Source of the DNA: Coturnix japonica
Taxonomy: Eukaryota; Chordata; Aves; Galliformes; Phasianidae
Assembly: GCF_001577835.2 (NCBI RefSeq)
Contig: NC_029519.1
Coordinates: 30,876,539-30,940,538, forward strand
Length of the DNA stretch: 64,000 bases
Direction: 5' to 3'
Within the stretch, counting starts at the first letter, position 1, and each line of letters begins with the position of its first letter. Below the pieces are notes generated by a model. It ran no database searches, was not told the origin of the DNA, and was given only the letters and a program-made list of their open reading frames with translations. The translations under genes and the position numbers were made by a program. This document shows positions 24,983 to 39,353 of the stretch, piece after piece.

Positions 24983-27900
24983 CACCCCTGTATGTGCCTC
25001 TACCCTAGAAGATATGAGCAGGGACAAACTGAGGCAAAGGCCAAGTCTGGTCACACCCCTCTGTCACACACTCATGAGCTCTCAGACAGACAGAAACTGA
25101 GGCAGTCATCATTTACATCCCGTCACAGATGAGGCCACAGCTATCTGGCCTACTCATCCGAGATTTCCAAGTGTATTTCCTCACTTTCTGAGGAGCAGAG
25201 TTTGCTTGAGCAGGAGGGGTGCTTACAGAAACAGCACCAAACTTCCTGCCCACTCTTCCCTAGGTTAGTCACCAACCTACCTCACCTCAGCCTAACCTAT
25301 GAGTGGGAGCCTGCTTCACTACCACACCTATGGAAAAACCCCTCCTTGGAGTTGTACCTTCACTCCCCAAGGCAGCAAGACAATCACAAAAATCTACATA
25401 GTAATTGGTCTCCAGCTAGCATTGGTTTAAGCAAAACATCAGCTGTGTGCTAACTTATACCCCCACACCTACCACTATGGTGTCAAAAGCTGCTTTCCCA
25501 TCTCACAGTGCAGAAATGCCATGGAGATTTCCACCTTGCAGCATTTTACAGAACACAATAGATTTCGTACCGTTGTTATATGATCCTGAATTAATGTATT
25601 TGTTACTTACAAAATCCCTGCTCCTCATCATTATTTTCACTACTGAGACACGGTAACTTTTTCTGAAAGGCTTGTTACCTTGCTGTACTCTAAAGGCAAT
25701 GGGATTCTCACAGTTTATTTCTACTTTGAAATGCAAAGAAGAAGCTGCAGCTTCTCTCAGAAATAAAGCAAAATTAAACACAACTCCCCCTTCTCACTCT
25801 GGATAGAGCTTAGAACCTGCCAGCAGTTTGGTACCAGCCTCTCAATGTGAGCAGCAATATGTATTCATTCCCCATATTAGCACGTTTGTGTAGCTACTTC
25901 CAGTTACAAGTACTTAAAGTAAAAACATTCATCATCTTCAACAAGATGATGTAAAGAAAGTAACACTGAGAACCCTTCCTGTGCTTTGAAATGACTCAGA
26001 GGGACGAACGCTGCTTTTCCCCTCCCTTCCTGTCCCCAGCTCCTGAAGTTTAGTTAGAAAAGTCACAGACAGATTCCAAATAATTTCTCAGCCAGTAGCA
26101 ATTTGTCAGTCGGCGCTTTCAGCCAATAGCCCTCTCCCTGAAGTGTGAAGGGAATGCTATCTTAATAGGATGCTGTTTCAAACCATTGAAATAGTTCTGC
26201 TCTTAAAATCTTCTAAAATGATGGTGAAGATGTTCCTGCAATTCCAGTAGCCTTAAAGCCACGCATTCAGCAATCTTTTGGGCTCAGATATAGAGAAGCG
26301 TAAAGGCTACACTATTTACACGAGCCTCTCCAGTTCCGAGCCACTCATTTCCTGAGGTGTACCAGCTCTGCTCCTTCCTCCATCCATTCCCTTCTTACTC
26401 CTCTACTTTCATCTTTGAGCCAAGCCTTACTTGACAAATAAAACACATTATAGCACGTCATTGTCCAGAAAGAACAAACCAGAAACACCCCATAACACTA
26501 CAGCAGATATAAATTACCCTCATTAACTCGTGTTTCTCTTGCCTCAATGTAATTAGAGAAAACATTACCCTCCTTTTCTCAGAAGTGTATTTTCCCCCAT
26601 TTAGAAAACTGCTAAATTGAGCACTGTTACAAAGCTTTTACACAACTGGCAAATCCCAGTTCAAGTACTTGTCAGTCAAATTTGCTCAACACCACTGTAT
26701 CTGCATTCTTTGAAGGGCCGTTTGCAGCACCTTACCATCACACCTCGCAACAGATAGCTGAAAAAAGGCCCCCACTGACTAAAGAGATGCTTCCACTTGC
26801 ATCAGGAAGAAGACAGAGTTAAGGCGCACTCCTATCAATAAATAAACATCTATTCAAACTAAATAACAACACTACCAAAAACAACTTGTAAAACAAGTGG
26901 AAAAACCACACGTACTTACCTACTGAAGTCAAAGTCCCATCAGTAGTTACGAAAGAACAAATGAACCAAGAATCCTGACCTCTCTGTGTTGTTGCAGTTC
27001 AGTTCCTAGGACCCACTCTGTTAACAAAATGGTTGCTGGCCTCCTTGCAATCAGTGGGGACTGGCTCCACCTGGGCTCACACAGCTGCCAATTGCTTGTT
27101 GAGCACTTCCATCTAGGAAACAAAGAAGGTGAATGAGGCACCTGCTCATTTTGGTGCATTTCTCAGCTGTCTAGTGATTGGCACCAGTCAGGTTTGAGCC
27201 GAGTTCATTAGAAGACAGAAGCAAGTTTATGATATTTACCCCCTAAATACTTCCTTTAATCTTTTATCATCTCTTTTCTGCAGTAATTTCCAGGTTTAAA
27301 ATTCACGAGTTCTGAGCATTGTGTCAGTTTGTAGAAGTGCATGACCTGTGAAGAGGGTATTTGTTTTCTCTGTACTTCCAGATTCCACCATGTAATCACA
27401 AATACTGGGGCAGCAGTGCTATGCTATACCTTCCTAGCTGTGAGCAAGATAATTCTGGGCTTTTCCTCTGAAGAACAAGGGCAGAATGCTAATGGTACTC
27501 TAAAAGAGCACGATGAGTTTTCTTCATCATTGGAAGCAAATTGCTTCCACAAAGTGTTAGTGAAGTGGGAACACATTTCCAGAAACCCCCAAACGACTCA
27601 GTAAAGCACCGTTTTACTGTTTTAAAGCAGACAATATCTGCTGCTCTCTCTTCTTTGTGTAGCAAAGCTTTGAGGACGCATCATTCCCTCAAGAAAGTAG
27701 TTTAACATGGAATTTGTGCTTGAGGACCGAAAAGAAAAAAACAACACCCAGGATTAATGGGCTCTTCTCTCCTTTTATTCTGCTTGCACAATTGCAGTGA
27801 CCCATTTTACAAAGCCTTGAGGGTGAAGGGACTCTGCAGACAATTTTGCTACTTGTTGGCATTTCAGCACATAGGCAGACCTGAGCTTGCTTTTTACTGA

Positions 27901-30900
27901 CCATGATTAAGAGGATGCAGACTGCAAGAGTTCACTGTTTATGCTGCTTCATGGCAGGCTGTGCAGATCATCCTTACAATAGTATAGTAAGGAGTAGACA
28001 TTAAGTAAGAAAAAAAGCCTTTAGTCCTTCCTTATTAACTGTTGAAGCCAATACCCTGAAAAAGTTAATGAAGCATACAGTATAAAACATACAACTTTCA
28101 TGAAATAATTCTCCTTCCTAGCCTCAGGAGGCTTCATTTTTCTTAGTATGGATAACGCTCACTCTTACAGAAAGCTTTCAGAAGTCCCTGCTAGGAAAGC
28201 CCTGCTATAGGGATAACCACGTTTGGAGACACTGACTTTATCAGTGGACTTGGATCAGGTAAAATTCATCTGCAGTGCAGTACCCCACAAATGCAATACC
28301 TCCCTTTAAAAAATCTTCTAATGGGCTACAAAGGCTTGTAAAGCTGCAGGTGCCCTGCAGGCTGCAATTTAAACACCTCTGTCCTAGATGATTTATCTGG
28401 CTAGCAGGCAGAGCCTTGCCCCCCTCCCCCTCCGGCTCTCCCTATTTGCAGGTTATTTTCATCTGAGGAAGCTTCACTTCTGCTGATGCTAATGAAGCTG
28501 AGCACAAGAAAGCTCTGATTTCCATCAAGCCCTCCGCTCCCTAGAGATTTGGTGTGAAGTCGGCTAAGAAATCATTTCCCTCAACATCTATTATCTTCCT
28601 ACAATTTCTTCTCTAATGGGCTTCTCTACAGGAAAGCACTTCCCTGCTATTTCCTATCAACTGCAGATAGTAGAACAGAAAAAAAACACCCTGCTATTTC
28701 CCTAGTCTTTGTCTTGATTCTATGCACTTCCCAAATTAGTTGCTGTTATTTACAAATTGGACAGCCACACCTCCCTCTTCTAAATTTAAACAATGGAATA
28801 GCTTAATGGTTTCTCCTTGCCCCATCCTCCCCCCCTCCAACAGGCTATTTGTGCTTGTGACAGATGTTCAGCCTTCCTCCTTCCCCACGCAGGTCCCAGA
28901 GGCTTTGCCTTTCCACCTCCTTGTAAGAGCACTGGAGGAAGGCAAAGTGATAAAATATAACTGAAGAGAGGCTGCAGCCCCTTCATAGGGCTGGTGACAC
29001 CATGGGCAGGGTGAGACACGATATGTCTCGCTGGCTTCCTTTATGGCTAAGGGAACAGCAGTATCCCATAGTGATACATCTGTTACAGCAAACATATCTG
29101 TTAGGAAGAGTTTGTTGATCAACAACTACCCCTTGTGTTGATGAACATAAAATCACAAATCCTACCCCTCAGCTTTAGTTTCTGACAAGTAAAAACGGGC
29201 TGACAGTGGAAACTGATGAGCCTTATGGCTCACCTGTGACAAGTGCAGGTGTATTGTCATTATCTAACTAACACATAAATAACAAATGTTTCTGTTTTGG
29301 GGTTTTTGTGTGTGGTTTTTTTTTCCTTCTTTCCTGCCATGTAGGAACCTGTTTCTGAGAATGTCTCTCCTGGCTCCACCTACTGCAGGATATTTCCTCT
29401 TCTGAAATGAAAATGAGAAGACCAGCTCTGGTTCAAAGAGCAGATTTGAATTTAAGACTTCCTGAACTTCAGGAGTATTCTGCCTTTGTTTTAATTCAGC
29501 CCACGGTAAGGTAGGGCAGATCTGCTTGCTTGTTTTCAAAACCTATAGCTAAAATAAGGTCTTATGTCAGCATTTGCAGAAGTCAGGTGTTAGTTAGGTA
29601 TGTTGGATTTAAAGCTTTCCCCTTCTACACCCCTCGGATGTAAATTACCTGAACTGTGGAGGTCATGAATCTCTCTAACTCCTTTGGGAAGCACAGGCAG
29701 CTGGAGCTGTTCAGCTGCTGGGAAAATGGTGCTTTGTGCAGTGGTGGAAAGATGCTGCTTCTGTTTCACACCCAAATAAGCTCTGTAAGTCTCCTTTGAT
29801 AGGTACTTTGAGTCCTACTAAAGCACTGCTTTTCAGCAAGTTATAACATGCATGTGTCATGTGGAAGGAACAGTCTGCTTCACATGGCAAGCTGTGTGAT
29901 TTCGGCCCAGTCTGTGTCAGTGCTGGAGGAGGCCAGTGATGTGCCAGCCCTTCAGTGTTCACAGGATCCAAGGAAGATGGATTGACAGAGGCAACACTGG
30001 CCATGCTCCAGGCTTAAATTATTGTGAATTTGTTACACAAACTGTTGCAAGAGCAACTCCCTCTCACTATTTACTTACCACCCTTTTCTGGCTCAGCTTC
30101 TCCAGGAACAGTGAATCCTGGTTATCCATGAATGGTACAGTAACACAAGGATTAGTTAGCTCCTCACACCATTTTCTAGGCACAATGATGCTGCTAGACC
30201 GAGCCTGACACATGTGATACTGAGATTCCAGGGATGTGCAGCTGCTCTCATACAGAACTGCTTGCCTTGCAAACTACCAGGCAAAGTTTTGTGTGCAGAT
30301 ATGAGGGGTTTTCTAACCAGACAGGCAAGTGGCTTTACTTGGCTGGGTAAATTTCCGTGGTATAAACACACTTCTCAACAAATAGCCTCCTGAGGTCAGG
30401 TTTGAAGACAGACACGAAGTACAGAAAACTGTGTGCTACTGTTAGTTACTTGAAAAAGGGCTTTGATCTCCTGTGCTGACAACTGAACGCCTCCAAGAGG
30501 CAATACATTTCACACAGCATTCTATTTACCTATAGTATAAGGTAAGACATGCAGGTCATTACTTGAGGGATAAGTACCGAATACAGAGCATTGTTGCCTG
30601 CTACCGGTTATTGAAAAAGGAAAAAAGAAAATCAGCTGAAGAAATAATGCTAAAAGATGTAGTCTCAACACAGAGTAGCAACATCAAGCCATGGCCAGCA
30701 CAGTCTAAATATACCATGCTGCACAGAATCTGAAGAACCAGACTGGAAAGATCTAAAGGAAGCAACAACATAAGAGCTGGAATTTCAGTAAAGGAGAAAA
30801 TGATTTATGACCAAAACTAGTGTGGACTGAACTCTGAGGACTAAAAATTATATTAAAAAAAAAAAAAAAATTGTTCCCACCTGGACAACAACCTGCTATT

Positions 30901-33900
30901 CTGAGATGGGGACACAGGGGTCATCCTCAGTTCTCCTCAGGGTATGCCTGCAAAGCTCAGGCCTCTTCAGGTTTTCAGCATGTATTTACTCGCTTCCTTC
31001 TCACCCCAAGGGCCGTTTGAAATACCACATGCCAAGATCTCCATCTTGATCTCCATCCAGACTGTTTTAGTATGCACAAAAAGGCCTCACACTCATGACC
31101 TTGACACACTCACACCTGTGGCCCTGCCTCTCCTGGAGCTCCCAACATGGCGCCCTGAGCCACAGCCATGGCCTGCTGTTCCCTTAGGCCCAGCAACGTG
31201 GTTATTGCTTTTAATGGCTGATTAGAGCAGTCAAATCACCTACATCCAGTGGCCTCCTCTGCTTGCTACCTATGCCATAAAGGAAATATATGTCCCCTAA
31301 AGGAGCTAATGGGATGTAGCTGAGCCATCAGCAAATCACTGTCTTGGGAAGACACCATCTCTGTTTGGAGATACTGATGAGAAGGAAGCAAAGCAGTTCA
31401 TTCAGGAAGAGAGAGGTGATATCCCAAAGAACTGTACTCTAAAACCAGACATTAAACAGCAATGCTCTGGATGGAAATGGCTGGCCTCTCTTCCTGCTTA
31501 ATGTCACCTAATTGCCAAAACATTTGTGCATACCTGCTTGCTGCACGTGCAGCAGCCTAGCTGATCAAATCAGGAACAGGCCTCCTCTACAGCAACCTTC
31601 TCTCACCACCTGACAGGTCAATTGCCCGCTTTTCTATAACTGCACATCTAAGAACCAGTGTCTAATGCCTTGCAACTCTGACCTGGCAAGTTGAAAATGT
31701 ATTATGAACTACCCTGAGCCAAATCCCAAAAAGCTATTTGCTGTTATCTGAGAGCAGAACACAACCATAGCAGCAGGTTCAACCCTGCTCAGGCAGCCAA
31801 GTGTCAGGTTTAATCTCTCTGAGGCCCTCATGTCCTGGGAATGTTGAACTACCCCTGCAGAACAAAGGAAGCTGGGGACAAGAAAAGAGCACTGGCCTCA
31901 GTCCCGATGTCTTCGGTGGATGAAAGGAGGAGGCCAACAGTGGAGGGTGCACAACACACATTTACAGGAGCTGTGGGCTAATACCTTTGGTGCTAAATCA
32001 ATCTGGAAAAGAAAAGCCGAAGGATTATGCTTAACTGTCAGCATTCAGGAATTAAGTGGTACTGCTAGGAGAAAGTGGACGAGCAGAGGCACTCTCACAG
32101 AGATCAGACACCAGTGGAAATTAAAGCCACTGTTATTTCCCCAGAAGGAATTGATCTGTATTCATGCCAGAGACCCGAGAAGAGTGCTAAGCACTACCAC
32201 AGAAATTGTTTATTAAACCAGCTAGTAGATGAGAGGATAAGAAACCTCAGAGTCTTATAGCCAGCAAAATAAACATTAATTAGAGTGAGCTTTTGTGTGT
32301 TAGCAGTATCTGAAGGTACTAGGTGAGATTTTTACTACTGCTGAGTGTAAACGGTAATTGGATACACTACAGCAATGAGCAAACAATGACAACAAAAAAA
32401 GATAATGGGGAAATATTCTCATTTTGCAAGTGAGACACCAGTAATCTGAAACCCTGTAGGGTGGGACTTGCCCTGTCAGCTCTTGAGACAAATAATGCTG
32501 AACTAATGTGGAACTGCATTACCCCAGCTTGGGTATTCAAGGAGCAGTATACAGCTTAAGGACAAACCACATCCTGCTTATATGAATGGAATATCACAAT
32601 CTTTGCTGGCTACTCCTAAGTTGTCCTTAACATCAAATACTGGGAAAGTAAAATAGATAAAGAATGGCTTTAGACAGTCCCAGTATCAATACTACAGCTG
32701 CCTTGTTCGAAAAACAGAGAAATTAAACTGTATTTATTTCTGGCCGTACTTTTGAGCAAATCCATCAGGCATGCACTGTTTATTCATCCGGACAAGATAA
32801 TCTCAGGACCCAGACCCACATCCCAGGATGGCAACCCCCCTATGTTTACACCACACATTGCTCTCAGAGCCCATCCACTGTTTGATGTGCCTTGAGAAAA
32901 GACATACAGAGCAAGTAGCTGTCTAGCAGTCAGCAAACTATGAACAAATGTTCAATGCATTTATGATTGTATATACATCTCTGCTAGGCTGGAGAAAATG
33001 CATGGTTTTTTTTCTTTGAAAAAGAAACCCAGAATTTAGTAAGCATTAACAGCCACAGAGTATAAATATGTACAGGTCAGAGTGATGTGTGTTGTTTGAT
33101 GTTAAAGAAAACAGTTCCCTGAGAACTCATGAGGATTTAGAGAGCTTGGGGTGCAGGAGTGAGTCCCTAATTTGGGCTCTAAGAGTACTATACCAGCTAT
33201 CCAGCGGTAATGGGCGGTTGTGGAGGCAACAGAAGTACACATCCTGACAGAGCAACTACAAATTCTTGCTACTGAGCAATGTTTGATTGCACAACTCATG
33301 TAAGTAGCTGCCTTATTTTGCAATGACAGCACTGAGAGCGTGTAGTTTGCCCCAGCTGGCCAGACAGTCAAAAGATAGCAAGTTTATATCTATTAAAACA
33401 ATCCAAGCTCAGAAAAGCAAAGGACAGAAGGCATATGACCTCTGGATGCACTAGACAGTGATTCTCACATGAAGGCAAAGCTAAATTGGGAAAATGGCAT
33501 TCCAAGGACAGGAGTGTGCTACTGTGCTCTTTTTTACAGATCACGTTCTCTGTCCTATTCATCTGACAATGTGCAAGTGTCTTGGGCAAGGGGTTGGCAT
33601 GTTATCTGCACCTGGCTTCTTATCATCTCCACCACAAACAGTGAGGCTACTGGCCATTGCTTTTGTAACCTTGGAATGACAGAATGCCAAGAACAGAGTT
33701 CACCTCAAGTCTTTTTGCCCCTTAACAGTTAATATTCAAGCTCTGGATGAAGAACAGTCCACAGATCCCTGGCTCAGACACTGAGCATGAGAAGACAAAT
33801 GCAACCACAGTAATGTTTTCCGAAGTTCTTTGGAGACTTGGGTTAACCATTGAAAAATTGTACACCCAGCCACATGAAATTCTCACAGAACAAGCATACA

Positions 33901-36900
33901 GGCCCTTGTAAAGCAAACAGAGATGTTGCATGTCAGCTGTTGCATAACTTGAACAGCCCCTCATTAACTTGGTGCATGTGTAACACACAGTGGATGAAGC
34001 TCTAGGTGCACATGCAAAGCTGTTGTAGAAACTGTACCCTTGGAACTACAGCACAGAACCTTTCTTGCTACCACTGGGTATCCGTCCTTACAAAACACTA
34101 AAGGATGGATCACCTTCGCACCAGTCAAGGCGAAGGCAGGATTACAGCTGAGTGTCCTGGAATATTTTTACACAGGAGCACCTAAGTGCCCCACTAGGAA
34201 GAAAGTGGCGGACTAATTCCATGCATACTACATTAGTAAGCTCTGCTTTCTCTTGGATCCTTACACACGCTGCTTTTCCACGACAGTTTTGCAGTTCTGT
34301 TTTCAGCTTATTTATCCTTGACAAGAGATACATAGTAGGGAGCTATTCTTATCTTTATTCCACTGGGGAGGAACAAAGGAAGTGAGAGATTCAGAAATGC
34401 ACAGAAGGTCAAGGAGGAAGCGTGAGACAGAACAAGGAGCTGAATTTGCCTTTCTAAGTCCAGGATAAGGCTTCTCACCATCTTCTCCCATTCACTTCAC
34501 TGGGTGGGAATGAAGCCAGCACCAAGTGCTCTGGAAATCCCATTGTGACTGCCTCCTTCATTTGGATATTTTAATAGTGTTTGCATCTCCAATGAAGACG
34601 TACACACTGCAGCCAAAAAAAACCCACCAGCACCCTTTGAAGGAGAAATGAAATGCTTCATTAATTCAAAAATTGTTGAGATTGCAAATCGGGAACAGAA
34701 CATACAAGTCTAGAGGCATGATTGCTAATAATTCATGAGCAAAATGTTATGTTTATGCAACATTAAGGATGAGATTTTAATTGCTTATTACTCTAATTGA
34801 TTTCATTCAGTTGTTATGGCAACTTTCTTCCTTTAGTATATGCACTATGCTAGATTGCTAGAAGCTTAAGCCATAAAACGAGGCTATGTGACACAACACA
34901 GCTGCAACGTGTACTGCAAGACAATGATTGTTTACTCATATGATACAGAGTAGATGAAGAACATAGTTAAGACTGTCTGGCAACTTCTATTCTAATATTA
35001 TCATTTCATTACATGCTGATAAATTCCAGTTCTGTCCATCTGTCCCAGTTAACATCTTATATTCTTACCTCCAGCACTAACTATTCTTGGTTTTCACTAC
35101 TTGGTGTTCTGCTTGAGCAATAACAACCCTGCCATTTTGTTAAGCTACTTAGTACCAGCAGTTTTGTCAGTACATGTTAGGTACTTAGCTGTATTTTGAT
35201 GCTTATCCAGTATATTCCAGAGCTGGAAACTTGACAGTTGAGATTGTAAGTAAGTCAAGTCACACCTTTTGCCATCTAGGAGAAAGTATTAAGTTTAGTT
35301 GAACAACACCGACTGGTACAGGCTTTGCACAGCTTCCTGTGATGGTGAAGTTGCTGTTTGTGTCTAAAACATACCCCTACTCTTGTGCATTGCAAAACAG
35401 AGCTTGCTCTGTGAGCCACAAATTGCTGGTCCCTGCAGTACTGGGACTTAAAATCCCTTCAGTATCTCAGACTCTCAAAATCTCTTGTGACTTATCGGTC
35501 CCAGGCGCATCAAATTTTAAGGGAACTGAATACAGCAGCTGCAAGCCAGACATTGCTTGGAAATGGAAACAGAAACGTTTTCTTTTTTAAAGGCCCTGTG
35601 TAACGTGCATTGAATGGAGAACTGCAGAGGCTGGCTTCTGCTCTTGCCCCCAGCATGTTTCACATTTCATTGAACTTCAAAGGCTGACATGTATCACAGT
35701 CATTCATCTAACAGTCCTGTCCCTGTTCAGGGCCTGAACATACTGATTGATGCTACAAGTTTTTGCTCTTCCAGGTAGCTTGCTGTTCAATTGTGTGGTA
35801 AAGAATTGGAGTTTCCTATTTAAAAACCCATTATCATTATTAATTATTATGTGACAATTCACTAGAATAGAAACTCTTCCACTGCTAATTCCTTCCGGCC
35901 CACTCCAAGCCACAGGAGAGCGGGTGTGAAAGGTGAGCAGTGTAATAAAGTGAGATCCCATCAGAAACCAGGGCTGGTCCATGCTGCCAGCTCTACCCTT
36001 GATGTAGGTTAGGCAATACACTATTTCACAAAGGCTCAAGGCTTTGTGAACAGAGGAACGTCCTGGAGCTCATATAGAAACTGCACAGCCAGAATTAGTC
36101 CAACAGCGATGCCTTTCACACAGAAACGCTTCCTTTCAGCCTTCTGCTCCCACCCAAACCTGCCCTAGTGATAGTGCGGTTAGGAAAACAAGACTGCATT
36201 TAAACCCTTGAGGTGGCAAGCATTCAAAGCTTGATCTGATGCAAGAAAGCCTAAAACAGCATTTTAAATGTATACATTGCTCTGCTGTTAAAAATAGACC
36301 AACCACCAAAAGCCCCATTCTTTGAACAAAAGCAGGCAAACCTCCTTTGAGGGATACACCTCTATCTGACCCAGCAAAATCAAAGCGATGCCCAAATTAT
36401 CAGACCACAGAAGTAAGCCTAGCAACATTCTCGAGCAAATCTCTCCTCACACTGGGGGCCTGTTTGAAAGCAGTTGTACGGCACACCCCAAGCTTTATTA
36501 AACAGACCAATCTCATAAGCTGTTGTTCACCCAAGGCCCGTGGCCTCCCACACTCACAACAGCTCACCTATGTGCTGTGTGCAAGATCTGCCAGCTCCCA
36601 AGCAAGGCGTTTGTTGTACTCAATCGACCTGAGTGGGCACCTTTGAAGTAGGAGCTGAACATCTTTGCTGCAGCAGCTTTCATGTTCAAAGTTGTCACAG
36701 CTGACAGCAAGGAAGCTTCAAGTGTTAGAATGAACATTGCCAAGATGAACAGTTCCCATTATATAATTAGCTTTTAGTGGTGTATGTGAACTACAGAACA
36801 TAGAAGGGAATTTCGTACAGAGCTCTTTCAGATATATCAGGTGTCCATTCCTCTTCTATTATATGTGGGAAGTGAGAATCCTCAGCATGCTCCTGTATTT

Positions 36901-37366
36901 TAAGTAACGATGAAGGCCGTAAAGAATCTGAGAGCTGCCATTACTCTCAGTGGATGATTTTAACAGTAGCACCAGCCATATGCTTCCTACACACACATCA
37001 CCAATAAGCATCCTATTCTACTCCAGCCCCTACCCACATAGAGCCCCAATACTGAACAACTCCAAGGTCACGTATCTCCCCCACACTCATCCCCTACAGT
37101 ATTTAGGGCTGCAGGACAAGCTGCCCCACCAGAAGGAACACCTTTGTTTTCTCTATCCCTTGTACGGGAAAGGACAAAGAACAGGGAAGCTCTGGATCAA
37201 GCAGCATACCTAGATCTCAGGCTCCCCTTTCATTTCTTCCAGCAAGAGACACTTAGGGCCTCTTACCCATTATTTTGGGAAATATATATATATTCAACTA
37301 TAACTTAAGATAATTAACAAATACAGCCATTTATTTTTGTTCTCAAGTGAAACAAGACCCAGTAGG

Positions 37367-39353
37367 TTTATTACACACAGTCAAGGTACTCTATTTCAGA
37401 AGTGAGCTTCCAGGTACAGACTTGCAGTAAGAAGTTTGAGTGTACAGTATTTGTATCATACAGAGTACACAATAAATTAATATCTACATGCAACATACCT
37501 ACAAAAAGTTACATACAAGGTAAAAAAATACAGTATTTTCTGCTCATTTTTTGTTTTAAATTTTTTTTTCCTGTACATTTTTACATTTTTATTTACATTT
37601 TTTTGTAAACTTTTTTTGTATTTTTATGAAACTGAAATCATGTAACAGTTACAAACTTACGGCACCGCTCAGATCCTAAAACAATTCTTACATCTACAAG
37701 ACAGCCTTTAGTTTGCTCCTTCATTTCTACTTTGGCACCACCACACTTCACACCATTATTCTGAGTTAATTCATCCGCTTACTACCTAACCGTATTCTCA
37801 GTACAGAGAAATGCAATCACACTTCAGTTCGTGTGCTTTGATAAGTTCAAGAAAACCCATTACATTAACTACTTCATCAACATCACATTTACCTGATATT
37901 ACTGCATAATATCAACTTCTCCTGCACTAACTGCTTTACATAAGCATGCAAACAGGTCTGATTATGACTCAATCAATAACATGAATATACTGAAATAAAC
38001 TACAAGGGTTAAATATTATAAAAGGAATGTAGACATATCAAGATTTACCGTGTCAATAAGTCTAAGCTAATAGTATGGACTGACATGTTAACACTAAGTC
38101 TAAACACACCGTGGGTTTCAGCATAAGCTAATTTGTATTAAAGAAAATATGAAAAGTAAGCCCTGTCACACTATCATTTTTAGTAAAAGTTTGTATTGAC
38201 TAGAACCTTCCACTCCTACCACACACACTCAATTCAGAACAGGGGTTCCTAAAGTCCATGAGAAACTAAGTCTTAAAGAAACACTTGAAATACACAAGAA
38301 CCTGCTGAAAAAGAGCACAGCACATGAAGTGTTAAAGCAGTTTCACTATTCAAAAAGCCCATTAGACTGCGAATCATCACTTCAGCATGGTACTATATAT
38401 GCAATAATTCCACTCAGCCAATTTGATTTAACCACAAAACACTGAAGAGTGCAGGGACCCTCACAGGAGGGCTCTGTGCTAATAATCTGCTCAGAGAAGC
38501 ACCAATACTGAACTTTGATCTTGCCACTCAAGATTTTGTCTCACCAAGTCCTGAAATCCTCCTAAGACAAAAACTACTAAAGACTACACAGAGCTCTTCT
38601 TAGTCCATTCCATGCTTGACTGTATCCATAGAACAAGTTTTCCATTGCTTTAATTGAAAGCCTCCTGTTACAATCTGTACGTGGCATTGCTCATTCTTGT
38701 TCCATGCATCTCAGTCAAAAACCCTGAATTGACCTTCTCAGCAGCCCTTTCTACTTCTATCAAAAGGTTGCTGCTCAATCCTACCACACGCTCTCTTTGC
38801 CAAGCTGCATTAAGCCCACACTTCCCTCAACCTCTCCTCACAGGCCCTGTGCCTCAAAATCCCTTGAGCATCCTGGCAGCTCCATGGCAGGTTGGAACAG
38901 GTGGCCAATATCTTGGACCAAAAACTGGACAGTGTTCCATACAAGAATGAATGCCAAGGGAAGAAAAAACCCTGCTTCCCTCAATCATGTTCACCTGTTC
39001 AAGTAGCCCAGTAAGCCATCAGCTTTCACTGCTGCCAGGACACTGCTGCTTAGGTTAGCTGTTAAGCATCAAGGAACACCAGGTACAGGACTGTGTTTAT
39101 CCCCAAAGATGACAAAACTAGACATCAACTTCTGATCTTTTTTTTTTTTTTTTTGTTTTGTTTTTTGCTGAAATGAGACCTGAATGGAAGTTTTTCCTTT
39201 AAAATTAGAACACAAACCACAAGGCAGGCATTCAAAGCATTGTAGTATCACAGCAACTCTTGCTTTGATACAATTAACAGAATACCACAATCCCATTTAT
39301 TATTGCCAAAAGACTAGGGTGCATTAAAAATCTTAACCTACTACAATCAAGAC
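37367..39353 (-). other. Probable CCNG2 3' untranslated region
   Basis: AT- and T-rich sequence follows the CCNG2 stop codon in the direction of transcription. It has long T tracts near 37500-37620 and 39139-39155, and no coding match. AATAAA on the minus strand at 37367-37372 is a candidate distal poly(A) signal, and closer variant signals exist. The extent is inferred. Confidence 0.4.

Larger units (their letters stand above)
19136..37366. other. Gene desert between the chemokine cluster and CCNG2
   Basis: About 18 kb in which I find no splice-bounded or family-matching coding sequence on either strand. It contains simple repeats (AAAC/AAAT near 20731-20760, GGAA near 23001-23042, TC then TA at 23881-23916, AAAT at 24961-24982, poly-A near 30852-30870). 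It also contains an AT-rich block with clustered homeodomain-type cores near 34715-34810. In mammals the CXCL13-CCNG2 interval is also gene-poor, as I recall, so this is probably regulatory or neutral spacer. Poorly conserved non-coding RNAs could be missed. Confidence 0.5.
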
